Source: Aurantiacibacter zhengii (GTDB taxonomy: Bacteria; Pseudomonadota; Alphaproteobacteria; Sphingomonadales; Sphingomonadaceae). From it: a stretch of 64,000 nucleotides of DNA. The translations under genes and the position numbers were made by a program. Of the stretch, positions 16,484 through 25,383 are shown piece after piece (the first letter of the stretch is position 1; each line of letters begins with the position of its first letter). The stretch is taken from positions 1-64,000 of the forward strand of contig NZ_QXFL01000003.1 of assembly GCF_003584125.1 (NCBI RefSeq), given 5' to 3'. The notes beneath the pieces are model-generated. The model was not told where the DNA came from, searched no databases, and saw only the letters and a program-made list of their open reading frames with translations.

Positions 16484-17635
16484 GTGGGCATGCCCCTTTT
16501 TCCCACCCGGCCGCTCAACATCCAGCCCTATTTCGGCCATCGCAGCCGCTCGCGCCTAATCCTGTCCGCCCGCGCGCTGCGGATGAAGGAAGCGAATTTC
16601 GAACGGCAGAGCACGCTCGGCGCGATCGGCACCATGCTGGGCCAGTTCATCAGTCATGAAGTGGCGGGAATCGCGGTGACCCTGACCGTCCAGGGCAAGG
16701 ACGGTGCGATCCTGTCGCACGAAATGGTCAGCGACGAGGAAGGCTTCGTCCATTTCGACGTGGCGCTGGAACCCGAATGGTCGCTGCCCGAACACCCGGC
16801 ATGGGAAGTGGTCCATCTGCACTGGGAAGGTGCGGAGGGGCTGCAACAGGTCGATGCCCACGTTCTGGCGCCGGGTGCAGACGGCAGGCTGGCGGTCATT
16901 TCCGACATCGACGATACCATCATCGAAACAGGGATTACCGGTGGCATCGGCTCCGTGGCAAGAAACTGGGACCGCGTGTTCGCGCAGATGCCGCACCAGC
17001 GCACTGTCGTTCCCGGCGCGGCCACATTCTACAACGAGATCGGCGGTATGGAGGCCACTGGTGAGCGCGAGACCCCCAGCGAACGCCTGACCGCGACGAA
17101 GCGTCCGTTCTTCTATGTCTCTTCCAGCCCCTGGAACCTGTTCTCCTACCTCGTCGCCTTCCAGCGCATGCGCGGATTGCCGCTGGGGCCGATAAAGCTG
17201 CGCGACTGGGGCCTGAACCGCGAAACCTTCGGCAAGTCCAGCCACGGCAGTCACAAGGAGGCCGCCATTGCCGATATCCTCGCCATGTACCCGGAGATGA
17301 AATTCGCGCTGATCGGCGACGATACGCAGGGCGATTTTCCCGCCTTTGCGAATGCGGTCTCCCAGTTTCCCGGCCAGATCGCGGCGGTCTTCATGCGCAC
17401 GGTGTCGAGCGAGGCCCTCGCGCCGGAAGAGGAACAGGCCATTGCCACCATCCGGGAAGCCGGCATCCCGCTGTGGATGGGAGAGGATTACGCGACCGGG
17501 CTGGAGTTTCTTGCCGCCAATGGCTTCACCCCCAGCGGCGAGACCCAGCAGATCGTCAAGACCGTGGACCGCGTACCCGACGCCGAAGCCGATACGGGCG
17601 CGGATACGGCAGGCGACCACACGCCAGCCGGGTAA
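16484..17635 (+). CDS. App1-family phosphatidate phosphatase-like protein (DUF2183)
   Basis: A 383-residue HAD-fold phosphatase of the App1/lipin-like group, which removes the phosphate from phosphatidic acid in yeast. The DxDxT catalytic loop is seen in ISDIDDTIIETG. The family motifs FFYVSSSPWNLFSYL, LRDWGLNRETFGKSS and FALIGDDTQGDFPAF follow in order. The N-terminal part is a beta-rich domain. The start is a GTG with an ATG two codons later. The C-terminal tail is acidic and low complexity. The bacterial substrate is unproven. Confidence 0.85.
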   Translation: MGMPLFPTRPLNIQPYFGHRSRSRLILSARALRMKEANFERQSTLGAIGTMLGQFISHEVAGIAVTLTVQGKDGAILSHEMVSDEEGFVHFDVALEPEWSLPEHPAWEVVHLHWEGAEGLQQVDAHVLAPGADGRLAVISDIDDTIIETGITGGIGSVARNWDRVFAQMPHQRTVVPGAATFYNEIGGMEATGERETPSERLTATKRPFFYVSSSPWNLFSYLVAFQRMRGLPLGPIKLRDWGLNRETFGKSSHGSHKEAAIADILAMYPEMKFALIGDDTQGDFPAFANAVSQFPGQIAAVFMRTVSSEALAPEEEQAIATIREAGIPLWMGEDYATGLEFLAANGFTPSGETQQIVKTVDRVPDAEADTGADTAGDHTPAG

Positions 17636-17685
17636 ATCTTCAGTTCCGGTTCATGGCGCGGTCCGCTAGGCTGCACCCTGAAACC

Positions 17686-19149
17686 ATGGCTACTCTCAAG
17701 ACCCTTGTCGCCCGGATGCTGGCCGTGCTGGCCCTCGTCGCCCTTACCGTGCAACCGGTGGCCGCCCAGGGCATCTCCGTGCTCCGCGATGCGGAGACCG
17801 AGAGGCTGCTGCAGGACATGGTCGATCCGCTGGCAGAGGCCGCGGGCCTTGGCGCGGGATCGGTGGAGATCGTCCTGCTGAACGACCCCTCGATCAACGC
17901 CTTCGTCGCGGGCGGACAGCGCATCTATGTCCATTCCGGGCTGATCAACGCCGCCGACAGTGCGAACGAGGTGCAGGGCGTCCTCGCCCACGAACTGGGC
18001 CATATCACTGGCGGCCATATCAACCGCTTCTCCGAAGGGGCGGGCAACGCCACGCGCATCACGCTGCTTTCCGCGCTGCTGGCTGTCGGCGCGGCGCTGG
18101 CTGGCGGCGGCGAAGCGGCGATGGGCGTGCTGGGTGCGGGACAACAGGCCGCCATGGGCAGTTTCCTGGCCTTCAGCCGCGTGCAGGAAGCCAGCGCCGA
18201 TGCGGCAAGCGTGGAATATATCGAATGCGCCGGGATCGACGGCGCGGGGCTGATCACCTTCTTTGGCAAGCTGCAGAACATGGAATACCGCCGCCACATC
18301 CCGCAGGACGAGAGCGCTGGCTATTCGCGCACCCACCCGCTGACAGGCGACCGCATCGCCCGGCTGACCGATGCCATCAACCACGGCACCGGCGGCCCGC
18401 GCGCCGATCTTTACGCAGAGGTGCAGGAAGCGCCCTCCGTGGCGGGCGCGCAGGTGATCGAGCGGGAGCCGGGAACATGCGGCACCGCGCCCGCCGATAC
18501 GACCGAGCTGGAGGAGCGTTTCCAGCGCGTGAAGGCGAAGCTGTATGGCTATCTTGCCCCGCCCGAACGGACGCTGACGGCCTTTCCCGAATACATGACC
18601 GGCGCGCCCGCGCGCTATGCCCGCGCCTATGCCTATCACCAGCAGGCAAAGGTGGAGGACGCGCTGGAAGAGGTCGACGCGCTGATCGCCGCCGATCCCG
18701 CCGATCCCTATTTCCTGGAACTGAGAGGCCAGATCCTGCTGGAATCGGGCCGCGTGCAGGAGTCCCTTCCGCCCCTGCGCGAGGCGACCACCCTCACCGG
18801 CTCCAACCCGCTGATCGCCAGCAGCCTTGGCCATGCCCTGATCGCCACCGAAGACCCTGCGAACCTTGACGAGGCGGAGAGCGTCCTGCGCGCCGCCGTG
18901 GGGCGCGACCACGAAAATCCCTTTGCCTGGTACCAGCTTGGCGTGGTCTACGGCCAGCGCGGCGATATCCCGCGCGCGCGCCTCGCCAGTGCCGAACAGC
19001 AGGTGATGCAGGGCAATTTCCAGTCCGCGCTGGTGAACGCGCAGGCAGCGGAAAGCGCCCTGCCCACCGGTTCCCCGGACTGGATCCGCGCGCAGGACGT
19101 GGCGCTGCAGGCGCGCGGCTTGCTTGAACGCCAGCGGGATCGCCAGTAA
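17686..19149 (+). CDS. M48 family metalloprotease with TPR repeats (BepA-like)
   Basis: A 487-residue periplasmic zinc protease that by analogy with BepA/YfgC would help assemble or clear outer membrane proteins. It has a signal peptide ending QPVAAQ, the zinc motif HELGHITGGH, the third ligand region EASADAASVEYI, and a C-terminal half of tetratricopeptide-like helices (from about residue 310). Two upstream in-frame starts exist (one at 17653); this one gives a clean signal peptide. Twelve bases separate it from the following DsbA-like gene, which suggests a shared envelope-quality-control operon. Confidence 0.88.
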   Translation: MATLKTLVARMLAVLALVALTVQPVAAQGISVLRDAETERLLQDMVDPLAEAAGLGAGSVEIVLLNDPSINAFVAGGQRIYVHSGLINAADSANEVQGVLAHELGHITGGHINRFSEGAGNATRITLLSALLAVGAALAGGGEAAMGVLGAGQQAAMGSFLAFSRVQEASADAASVEYIECAGIDGAGLITFFGKLQNMEYRRHIPQDESAGYSRTHPLTGDRIARLTDAINHGTGGPRADLYAEVQEAPSVAGAQVIEREPGTCGTAPADTTELEERFQRVKAKLYGYLAPPERTLTAFPEYMTGAPARYARAYAYHQQAKVEDALEEVDALIAADPADPYFLELRGQILLESGRVQESLPPLREATTLTGSNPLIASSLGHALIATEDPANLDEAESVLRAAVGRDHENPFAWYQLGVVYGQRGDIPRARLASAEQQVMQGNFQSALVNAQAAESALPTGSPDWIRAQDVALQARGLLERQRDRQ

Positions 19150-19160
19150 CGCGTCTGGTC

Positions 19161-19853
19161 ATGCGCTGGATCATCACCACCTGTATCGCCCTGGTCGCCG
19201 GTTTTGCCGGCGCAGCAGCGTGGGACTATGCCGGCCTTGGGCCCGACCGCACGCGCGAGACGCTGATGGCCAATCCCGAAATCCTGCCAGAGGCCATGCA
19301 GGAACTGCAGCGCCGCGACATGGTGGCGCGCATAGAGCCTTTGCGCGACGAACTGGAAGAACCCTTCCCCGGCGCGGTGCTGGGCAACCCCGACGGGGCA
19401 ATCACCCTTGTCGAATTCAGCGATTATGCCTGCGGTTACTGCCGCCAGAGCCTGGACGACGTGAACCGGCTGATCGCCGCGAACCCCGATCTGCGCGTCG
19501 TCATCCGCGAATATCCCATTCTCTCGGCTGGCAGCGCGGATGCCGCCCGCATGGCGCTCGCCGCGGCGCAGCAGGGCCGCTACCAGCAGTTCCACGATGC
19601 CATGTTCGCCGCCGACGGTCTCTCGCCGGAGAATATCGAGCAGGCCGCGCGCGAGGCTGGCGTGGACGTTGAGCGGGCGCGGGCCGCCATCGACGCGGGC
19701 ACTTACGAGGGGCAGTTGCAGAACAACGTGTTCCTAGCGCGCAACATGGGCGTTTCCGGCACGCCTGCCTGGGTGGTGGGCGACCAGGTCCTTTCCGGCG
19801 CGGTCGGGGTGGAAACGCTGGGCGCGGCAGTCGACGAGGCGCGCGATTCCTGA
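19161..19853 (+). CDS. DsbA family thioredoxin-like protein
   Basis: A 230-residue envelope thiol-disulfide oxidoreductase. It has an N-terminal membrane anchor or signal, an N-terminal helical ScsC-like region (about 25-70), and the active site C91-G-Y-C94 after VEFSDYA. A cis-proline loop is seen at SGTPAWVVG. It resembles the Com1/ScsC branch used for disulfide isomerisation or oxidation in alphaproteobacteria. It follows the M48 protease gene closely, so it is likely co-transcribed with it. Confidence 0.88.
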   Translation: MRWIITTCIALVAGFAGAAAWDYAGLGPDRTRETLMANPEILPEAMQELQRRDMVARIEPLRDELEEPFPGAVLGNPDGAITLVEFSDYACGYCRQSLDDVNRLIAANPDLRVVIREYPILSAGSADAARMALAAAQQGRYQQFHDAMFAADGLSPENIEQAAREAGVDVERARAAIDAGTYEGQLQNNVFLARNMGVSGTPAWVVGDQVLSGAVGVETLGAAVDEARDS

Positions 19854-19932
19854 GGCAGCCCGCCTCGAACGGGAGACCGGCTCCGCCTCGCGCCAGCTAC
19901 ACGCCGGCGAAATCGATACTAGATTGGGCGGT

Positions 19933-21168
19933 ATGAACATGCTGCCCATCAGCCCCCGGCCCTTCTTCGCCGACAAGAACAAGGCGTTCTGGCGGCTGCA
20001 GATGCTGGGCTGGGGCGGCGCCTTCGTGTTCCGCTCCGCCACGATCGTGGCCAGCAACCGTCCGTTCGATTTCGTCATCGTGGCGCTTATTGCCGCCATC
20101 ACCGGCTTTGCGATCAGCAACGTGCTGAGCGTTATCTACTCCAACCTCATCAACCGCCGCCCGCTGATCACCTGGACGTCCACCGCCATCGTGCTGGCCA
20201 TGGCCGTGACCATGTCGGCCTTCATCAACGCGTGGACGCTGAGCATCTACCAGGGCGGCAGCGAGGACGGGTTTGCCGGCCTGATGCTGACCGTGTTCTA
20301 CCTCGACCTGCCCCTGCTGGGTGCGTGGTCCGCCCTGTATTACGCGATCAACTTCTTCCTGCAGGTGGAACAGCAGGCTGACCGGCTGGAACGGCTGGAA
20401 ACGCAGGCGACCAGCGCGCAGCTGGCGATGCTGCGCTACCAGCTCAACCCGCACTTCCTGTTCAACACGCTCAATTCCATTTCCACCCTGGTGCTGCTGG
20501 GCGAGACGAAGCCCGCCAATGCCATGCTCACCCGCCTGTCGGGATTCCTGCGGCACACATTGGTCAACACGCCGGGCGGCAAGGTAACCGTGGCGCAGGA
20601 GGTAGAGACGCTGATGCTCTACCTCGATATCGAGCGGATGCGGTTCGAGGAGCGGCTGCGCACCAATTTCGAGATCGGCGAGCGCGCCTCGCAGGCGCAG
20701 ATCCCCTCGTTCCTGCTCCAGCCGCTGATCGAGAACGCCATCAAGTACGGCGTTTCGGCGCAGGAGGAGGGCGCGCGCATCAGCCTTTCGGCGCACGTGA
20801 TCGGCAACATGCTGCGCATGATCGTGTCGGACACCGGGCCGGGCCTGCAGGGAACGCAGCGCAATGCCGAATCGCTGGCGCAGACGCCCTCGTCCACCGG
20901 CGTGGGTCTGGCCAACATTCGCGACCGGCTGGCGCAGGCGTACGGCGAAAGCAGCCGGTTCGAGATTGAAACCCCGCCCGATGGCGGCTTTACCGTGATT
21001 ATCGAGCTTCCCTTCGAACCGGCGAAGGCAGAAGATGACCCACGCGAGAAGGCGAAACTTACGCGCGCCTCGCGTGTTTCCAACACACCGGCTGCAACAG
21101 GGTCGAAGCAACCAACCGAAAGTGACGGAAACCCCGTCCCAGCCCCCCGAACCGGAGCCAATGCATGA
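19933..21168 (+). CDS. LytS-type sensor histidine kinase
   Basis: A membrane sensor kinase of the HPK8/LytS group. Four to five transmembrane segments fill residues 30-145. A short coiled coil precedes the His_kinase domain, where the phospho-acceptor is in NPHFLFNTLNSIS. The ATPase domain has LIENAIKYG and GVGLANIRDRL. The C-terminal tail is Pro- and Thr-rich and low in complexity. The start could also be a nearby TTG (19924) or ATG (19939). Its stop overlaps the start of the LytTR regulator by four bases, so the two form one two-component system. The signal sensed is unknown. Confidence 0.88.
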   Translation: MNMLPISPRPFFADKNKAFWRLQMLGWGGAFVFRSATIVASNRPFDFVIVALIAAITGFAISNVLSVIYSNLINRRPLITWTSTAIVLAMAVTMSAFINAWTLSIYQGGSEDGFAGLMLTVFYLDLPLLGAWSALYYAINFFLQVEQQADRLERLETQATSAQLAMLRYQLNPHFLFNTLNSISTLVLLGETKPANAMLTRLSGFLRHTLVNTPGGKVTVAQEVETLMLYLDIERMRFEERLRTNFEIGERASQAQIPSFLLQPLIENAIKYGVSAQEEGARISLSAHVIGNMLRMIVSDTGPGLQGTQRNAESLAQTPSSTGVGLANIRDRLAQAYGESSRFEIETPPDGGFTVIIELPFEPAKAEDDPREKAKLTRASRVSNTPAATGSKQPTESDGNPVPAPRTGANA

Positions 21169-21959
21169 GCATCCGTACAATCATCGTCGACGACGAAAAA
21201 CTGGCCATCCAGGGCCTGCAACTGCGCCTGGAACCCTTCACCGATATCGAAGTGATCGAAACCTGCGCCAACGGGCGTGAAGCGATCCGCGCGATCAAGA
21301 CCCAGAAACCCGACCTTGTCTTCCTCGACATCCAGATGCCGGGGTTCGACGGGTTCTCCGTCGTGAAAGGCGTGATGGACGTCGATCCGCCGCTGTTCGT
21401 CTTCGTCACCGCCTATCAGGAACACGCCATCCGTGCGTTCGAGGCGAATGCCGTGAACTACCTGATGAAGCCGGTGGACGAGGACAAGCTGGCCGACACC
21501 GTCGAACGCGTGCGCCAGCGCCTTGCCGAAATGCGCAGCGCCGAGGAGGCGGAGAAGCTGAAGGACGTGCTTGCCGAAGTCAGCCCCGACAGCCTCGACG
21601 CGATCTCCGACGAAGGCGATGCCACGGGCCGCTACGAAAAGATGATCAACGTGAAGGATCGCGGCCAGATCTTCCGCGTCGATGTCGACTCGATCGAGCA
21701 TATCGAGGCGGCCGGCGACTACATGTGCATCTACACCGGCGACAACTCGCTGATCCTGCGCGAGACGATGAAGGACCTCGAGCGCCGCCTGGACCCGAAG
21801 AACTTCCAGCGCGTCCACCGCTCAACCATTGTGAACCTGGACCAGGTGCGACAGGTGAAACCGCACACCAACGGCGAATGCTTCCTGGTGCTGGACAGCG
21901 GCGCTGAGGTGAAGGTTTCGCGCAGTTACCGGGATGTGGTTGCGCGTTTCGTGCATTGA
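21165..21959 (+). CDS. LytTR-family response regulator
   Basis: A 264-residue transcription regulator. The receiver domain (1-120) has the acidic pair at IVDDE, the phospho-Asp in VFLDIQMPG, and the Lys in MKPVD. The LytTR DNA-binding domain (about 165-264) has IEHIEAAGDYMCIY and FQRVHRSTIVNLDQV. It is translationally coupled to the upstream LytS kinase. A second such pair lies at the other end of the window. Confidence 0.93.
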   Translation: MSIRTIIVDDEKLAIQGLQLRLEPFTDIEVIETCANGREAIRAIKTQKPDLVFLDIQMPGFDGFSVVKGVMDVDPPLFVFVTAYQEHAIRAFEANAVNYLMKPVDEDKLADTVERVRQRLAEMRSAEEAEKLKDVLAEVSPDSLDAISDEGDATGRYEKMINVKDRGQIFRVDVDSIEHIEAAGDYMCIYTGDNSLILRETMKDLERRLDPKNFQRVHRSTIVNLDQVRQVKPHTNGECFLVLDSGAEVKVSRSYRDVVARFVH

Positions 21960-21968
21960 TTTGTTTTT

Positions 21969-22061
21969 CGAACCCGCCTCCGCGGGTTCGTCCTCGCTAG
22001 GCGCGCAGCAAGCTGCGCCCGCTGCGGGCGGGCGTTCGCCCTTGCGGTCGCTGCGCGACCG
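21969..22061 (+). repeat. Array of four stem-loops between the lyt genes and nadC
   Basis: Four inverted repeats lie head to tail: a 9-bp stem at 21969-21990, a 6-7-bp stem at 22003-22018, a 5-bp stem with a TT loop at 22030-22041, and a 7-bp stem at 22045-22061. None is followed by a T run in the forward direction, so this is not a classical terminator. It looks like a compound palindromic repeat unit of the REP/BIME kind. Confidence 0.55.
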
Positions 22062-22076
22062 ATGCAGGGATTACAA

Positions 22077-22940
22077 ATGACCGACTTCCAGATCGAAGGG
22101 TTCGACCTTCACGCATTCATCCACGCTACGCTTGCCGAAGACCTTGGCGAGGGGCTGTCCGGCGGCGGGGTGGACGTTACCGCCACTAGCGTCATTCCCG
22201 CCGATGCGCGGTTCCAAGGCGTGATGGACAGCCGCGACGCGATTACCGTCGCGGGCCTGCCGATCGCGGTCGCCTTTTTCCGCCACCTCGACCCCGAAAT
22301 GCAGATCGACCTGCTGGTGGAGGAAGGCGCGCAGGTCTCCCCCGGAACGGACCTGATGCGCCTTTCCGGTAACGCCCGCGCCATGCTGACGGCGGAACGC
22401 AGCGCGCTCAACACCGTGCAGCACCTCTCCGGCATTGCCACGCTCGTGCGCGAATATGTCGATGCGATGGACAACCCGCATTGCACCCTGCTCGATACCC
22501 GCAAGACCCTTCCCGGCCTGCGCCATATCGAGAAATATGCCGTGCGCATGGGCGGTGGCAACAATCACCGCATGGGCCTGTGGGATGCGGCAATGATCAA
22601 GGACAACCACATCCTCGTGGCCGGCAACGTGGGCGAGGCGGTGCGCCGCGCGCGCGATGCCGGGGTGACGAACATCATCTGCGAAGTCGACCGGATCGAC
22701 CAGATCGAGCCTGCCCTTGCCGCAGGCGCGGATCACCTGCTGCTCGACAACATGAGTCCCGAGACCCTACGCGCCGCCGTCGACATCATCGCCGGGCGCG
22801 CGAAAACGGAGGCCAGCGGCGGCATCACGCTGGAGACGATCAAGGCCAAGGCCGCGACAGGCGTCGATTACGTATCGGTGGGCCGCCTGACGCAAAGCGC
22901 ACCCGCCGCCGATATCGGGCTGGATTTCACTGTAGAATGA
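22077..22940 (+). CDS. nadC: Nicotinate-nucleotide pyrophosphorylase (carboxylating)
   Basis: A 287-residue enzyme that converts quinolinate and PRPP to nicotinate mononucleotide, CO2 and pyrophosphate in NAD synthesis. The QPRTase N-terminal domain is followed by the barrel with LLDTRKTLPGLRHIEKYAV, GGGNNHRMGLWDAAMIKDNH and the phosphate-binding C-terminus (YVSVGRLTQSAP). The start is the ATG that follows AGGGA by seven bases; an in-frame ATG 15 bases upstream is less likely. Its stop overlaps the next gene start. No other NAD genes are adjacent. Confidence 0.95.
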   Translation: MTDFQIEGFDLHAFIHATLAEDLGEGLSGGGVDVTATSVIPADARFQGVMDSRDAITVAGLPIAVAFFRHLDPEMQIDLLVEEGAQVSPGTDLMRLSGNARAMLTAERSALNTVQHLSGIATLVREYVDAMDNPHCTLLDTRKTLPGLRHIEKYAVRMGGGNNHRMGLWDAAMIKDNHILVAGNVGEAVRRARDAGVTNIICEVDRIDQIEPALAAGADHLLLDNMSPETLRAAVDIIAGRAKTEASGGITLETIKAKAATGVDYVSVGRLTQSAPAADIGLDFTVE

Positions 22941-23383
22941 GAAAGGTACGCGGGCCGCGTCCATGGCCTGTCTGCCTGTTCGCCGCGCTGTTCCTGCTGG
23001 CAGCGCTGCTACGGCTGGTCGTCAGCCTGATGGACCCCTTCGTCATGCTGATGGAAGTGGACCAGATGTGGCCCGGCCTTGCCTACACCCGCGATTCGGC
23101 CATCGTTCTTGCGAACGCGCAATTCACCATCGCCTGCATCCCCGTGGCGCTGGTGTGGTTTCGCGCCGCGCGCTTTGCCCGCTGGCTGGTGGCGGTGATG
23201 GTGGTGCTGAGGGTTGCGCTGGCGGCAACGATAGTGCGCGCAGTCACCGGGCAGGGCTGGGGCCTCGCCCTGCACGATCTTGCCCTGCTGATGTCGGTAA
23301 TCGCCGCCGCGCTGCTGTTCACGCCAGCCGCGCATCGCTGGTTCGCCAAGGGAGAGGAGCGCGATGCCAAGACATTCGAATAG
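22937..23383 (+). CDS. Small integral membrane protein of unknown function
   Basis: A 148-residue protein with four hydrophobic segments (about 12-32, 55-72, 80-98 and 115-135) and a positively charged N-terminus. The start ATG overlaps the nadC stop as ATGA and its end overlaps the RNase T2 start by 20 bases, so it is a coupled gene in a three-gene unit. I do not recognise the family; the layout resembles DoxX-like or other small four-helix membrane proteins, which is only a guess. Confidence 0.65.
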   Translation: MRKVRGPRPWPVCLFAALFLLAALLRLVVSLMDPFVMLMEVDQMWPGLAYTRDSAIVLANAQFTIACIPVALVWFRAARFARWLVAVMVVLRVALAATIVRAVTGQGWGLALHDLALLMSVIAAALLFTPAAHRWFAKGEERDAKTFE

Positions 23384-24092
23384 CTTCGCGCTTACCCTCG
23401 CGCTGCTCGCCCTGCCCGCCGCCGCGCCCACCCCTGTTCAGGCGCAGGCCTACCAGTGCCGCGTACCCAGCGGCCCGGTTTCCCTCCCCTCGGTGGAGCG
23501 CGACGGACCCGTGCGCGAGAGCCGCGTCACCGGCTATACCCTCGCACTCAGCTGGAGCCCGGAATTCTGCCGCTTCCGCGATGAGCAACCCCGCCACGCG
23601 CGCCAGTGCGGCGGGCAGGCCGGGCGTTTCGCCTTCGTAGTCCACGGCCTCTGGCCCGAAAGCGGCCCCGGTCGCTGGCCGCAGTGGTGCCCCGCCCCTC
23701 GCCAGCCGAGCGCAAGGGAGGTGCGCGCAAGCATGTGCATGACGCCGGACCTGCCGCTGCTCGCCCGCCAGTGGAAGAAACACGGCGCCTGCATGACCCG
23801 CAACCCGGACACCTACCTGCGCGTCACCCGCATCCTGTGGAACTCCCTGCGCTGGCCCGACTTCGACCGCCTCTCCCGCCGCGATGGCCTGACCGCAGGC
23901 ATGGTCCGCGAGACCTTTGCCGAGGCAAACCCCCACTGGGACGCGGAGGACGTTGGCCTGGTCGTCAACGAACGCAGGTGGCTGCGCGAAATGCGCCTCT
24001 GCTACGATGCGGACTTCATGCCGACGGCTTGCGACCGGCAGCGGTTCGGGCCGGATGACGGGGAAGAGGTGCGAATCTGGCGGGGGCTTTAG
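23364..24092 (+). CDS. Ribonuclease T2 family protein
   Basis: A 242-residue secreted or periplasmic endoribonuclease that cuts single-stranded RNA. It has a signal peptide ending TPVQAQA, then the two conserved active-site segments FVVHGLWPE and WKKHGACM, each with the catalytic His. Several Cys suggest disulfides. It overlaps the preceding membrane protein gene. The family is common in Gram-negative periplasm for RNA scavenging. Confidence 0.9.
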   Translation: MPRHSNSFALTLALLALPAAAPTPVQAQAYQCRVPSGPVSLPSVERDGPVRESRVTGYTLALSWSPEFCRFRDEQPRHARQCGGQAGRFAFVVHGLWPESGPGRWPQWCPAPRQPSAREVRASMCMTPDLPLLARQWKKHGACMTRNPDTYLRVTRILWNSLRWPDFDRLSRRDGLTAGMVRETFAEANPHWDAEDVGLVVNERRWLREMRLCYDADFMPTACDRQRFGPDDGEEVRIWRGL

Positions 24093-24104
24093 TTCTTTCC
24101 AACG

Positions 24105-24135
24105 TCACCCCGGGCTTGACCCGGGGTCCCGCTTC
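24105..24135 (+). repeat. Palindromic repeat, left copy flanking the GIY-YIG gene
   Basis: The core ACCCCGGG-cttga-CCCGGGGT forms an 8-bp stem and is followed by CCCGCTT. An inverted, slightly diverged copy lies at 24452-24483. Confidence 0.75.
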
Positions 24136-24151
24136 CCTTTGAAGCCACTTG

Positions 24152-24451
24152 ATGGATCGGGAAATGCATGGCGGCTGGCTCTACATCATGGCCGACCGCT
24201 ATCGCGGCACGATGTACGTCGGCATGACGACGGACCTGCCAATCCGCATTACGAAGCATCGCGAGGGCAAGGGTTCGGAATTCTGCGCAAAGTACGGCCT
24301 GAGACTCCTGGTCTGGGCGGAGCAGGTCACACCGATTGACCTGTGCATCGCGCAGGAAAAGAGGATCAAGCGCTGGAAGCGGGAATGGAAATTCGCGCTG
24401 ATCGAGAAGGCCAACCCGGACTGGGAAGATCTTTACGAGCGATTGGCTTGA
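24152..24451 (+). CDS. GIY-YIG nuclease family protein
   Basis: A 99-residue single-domain protein of the small GIY-YIG endonuclease type (UPF0213/YhbQ-like). The GIY-like strand is WLYIMADRYRGTMYVGMT, with the catalytic-region residues further on (ITKHREGKG, then the Glu in AQEKRIKRWKR). The in vivo role of such proteins is unclear. It is tightly bracketed by inverted copies of a palindromic repeat, with the stop codon touching the right copy, which suggests a small mobile or repeat-associated unit. Confidence 0.85.
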   Translation: MDREMHGGWLYIMADRYRGTMYVGMTTDLPIRITKHREGKGSEFCAKYGLRLLVWAEQVTPIDLCIAQEKRIKRWKREWKFALIEKANPDWEDLYERLA

Positions 24452-24483
24452 ACAGCGGGACCCCGGATCAAGTCCGAGGTGGC
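24452..24483 (-). repeat. Palindromic repeat, right copy flanking the GIY-YIG gene
   Basis: Read on the minus strand it gives ACCTCGG-acttgat-CCGGGGT followed by CCCGCT. It matches the left copy at 24105-24135 with a few substitutions in the stem, in inverted orientation. Confidence 0.75.
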
Positions 24484-24495
24484 GGATCGAACTGG

Positions 24496-24951
24496 CTACC
24501 GCCGTTCCGCGAAAAACCCCCGCAGCAATTCCGCCGCCTCGCCCTCGCCCAGCCCGCTATAAACCTCCGGCCTGTGCAGGCATTGCACCTGCTGGAACAC
24601 CCGCGCGCCATGCTCCACCGCGCCGCCCTTGGGGTCGCTCGCACCGTAGTAGAGCCGCCCGATTCGCGCATGGCTGATCGCGCCCGCGCACATCGGGCAC
24701 GGCTCCAGCGTCACGTAGAGGTCGCATCCGGTCAGCCGTTCGTCGCCCAGCGCTGCTGCCGCCGCGCGAATCGCCACGATCTCTGCATGGGCGGTGGGAT
24801 CGTGATGCGTGCGGGTGAGGTTGTGGCCCTCGCCCACCACCTTTCCATCCTTGACCACCACCGCGCCAACGGGCACTTCGCCCGCGGACGCCGCCTCCTG
24901 CGCCAGTTGCAGCGCGCGCTTCATCGGTTCGGGGGTGGACCATTTCGCCAT
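24496..24951 (-). CDS. tadA: tRNA-specific adenosine deaminase
   Basis: A 151-residue zinc deaminase that changes A34 to inosine in tRNA-Arg(ACG). The zinc site is visible as HAEIVAI and PCPMCAGAI, and the C-terminus has the family's GEGEAAELLRGFFAERR. The open frame extends far upstream through the rpmB region, but the ATG chosen gives the normal protein length. It is divergent from rpmB across 108 bases. Confidence 0.95.
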   Translation of the reverse strand: MAKWSTPEPMKRALQLAQEAASAGEVPVGAVVVKDGKVVGEGHNLTRTHHDPTAHAEIVAIRAAAAALGDERLTGCDLYVTLEPCPMCAGAISHARIGRLYYGASDPKGGAVEHGARVFQQVQCLHRPEVYSGLGEGEAAELLRGFFAERR

Positions 24952-25059
24952 GCCCTGCGCTACCGCGAAGCTTGACGAATCTCCACCCCCACTGTAAGCG
25001 CGCGCCTTTCCCAGCCTAAAAGCTGCACAAAGCAACCGTTTCAAACGAGAGAATTCGTC

Positions 25060-25356
25060 ATGTCGCGCATCTGCGAACTTACCGGCAAGGGCCGCCAGGT
25101 CGGCCACAACGTCAGCCACGCCAACAACAAGACCAAGAAGGTCTTCCTGCCGAACCTGCAGAACGTCACGCTGATCAGCGAGAAGCTGGATCGCAGCTTC
25201 AAGTTCCGCGTGTCGACCCACGGCCTGCGTTCGGTGGAGCACAACGGCGGTCTCGATAACTGGCTGCTGAAGACCCGTGACGAGAAGCTGTCCAGCAACG
25301 CGCTGAAAGTAAAGCGCGAACTGAAGAAGGCGATGGCTTCCAGCGAAGCCGCCTGA
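25060..25356 (+). CDS. rpmB: 50S ribosomal protein L28
   Basis: A 98-residue ribosomal protein beginning [20 protein letters not shown], the conserved L28 N-terminus, and continuing through the [14 protein letters not shown] segment. It stands alone, with its own promoter region upstream (TTGACG at 24972) and a strong terminator downstream. The L33 gene that often accompanies it elsewhere is not here. Confidence 0.97.
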   Translation: MSRICELTGKGRQVGHNVSHANNKTKKVFLPNLQNVTLISEKLDRSFKFRVSTHGLRSVEHNGGLDNWLLKTRDEKLSSNALKVKRELKKAMASSEAA

Positions 25357-25383
25357 TCGGCACCAGCCAGCACTGAAAACGCG

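Noticed and set aside
17488-18912. Minus-strand open frame of 474 codons opposite the M48 protease gene
   Set aside because: The plus strand encodes a clear signal peptide, HELGH motif and TPR region; the minus frame has no such features.
21960-21995. Intrinsic terminator after the first LytTR gene
   Set aside because: The hairpin is strong, but the T run lies before it and not after it, so it was annotated as part of a stem-loop array instead.
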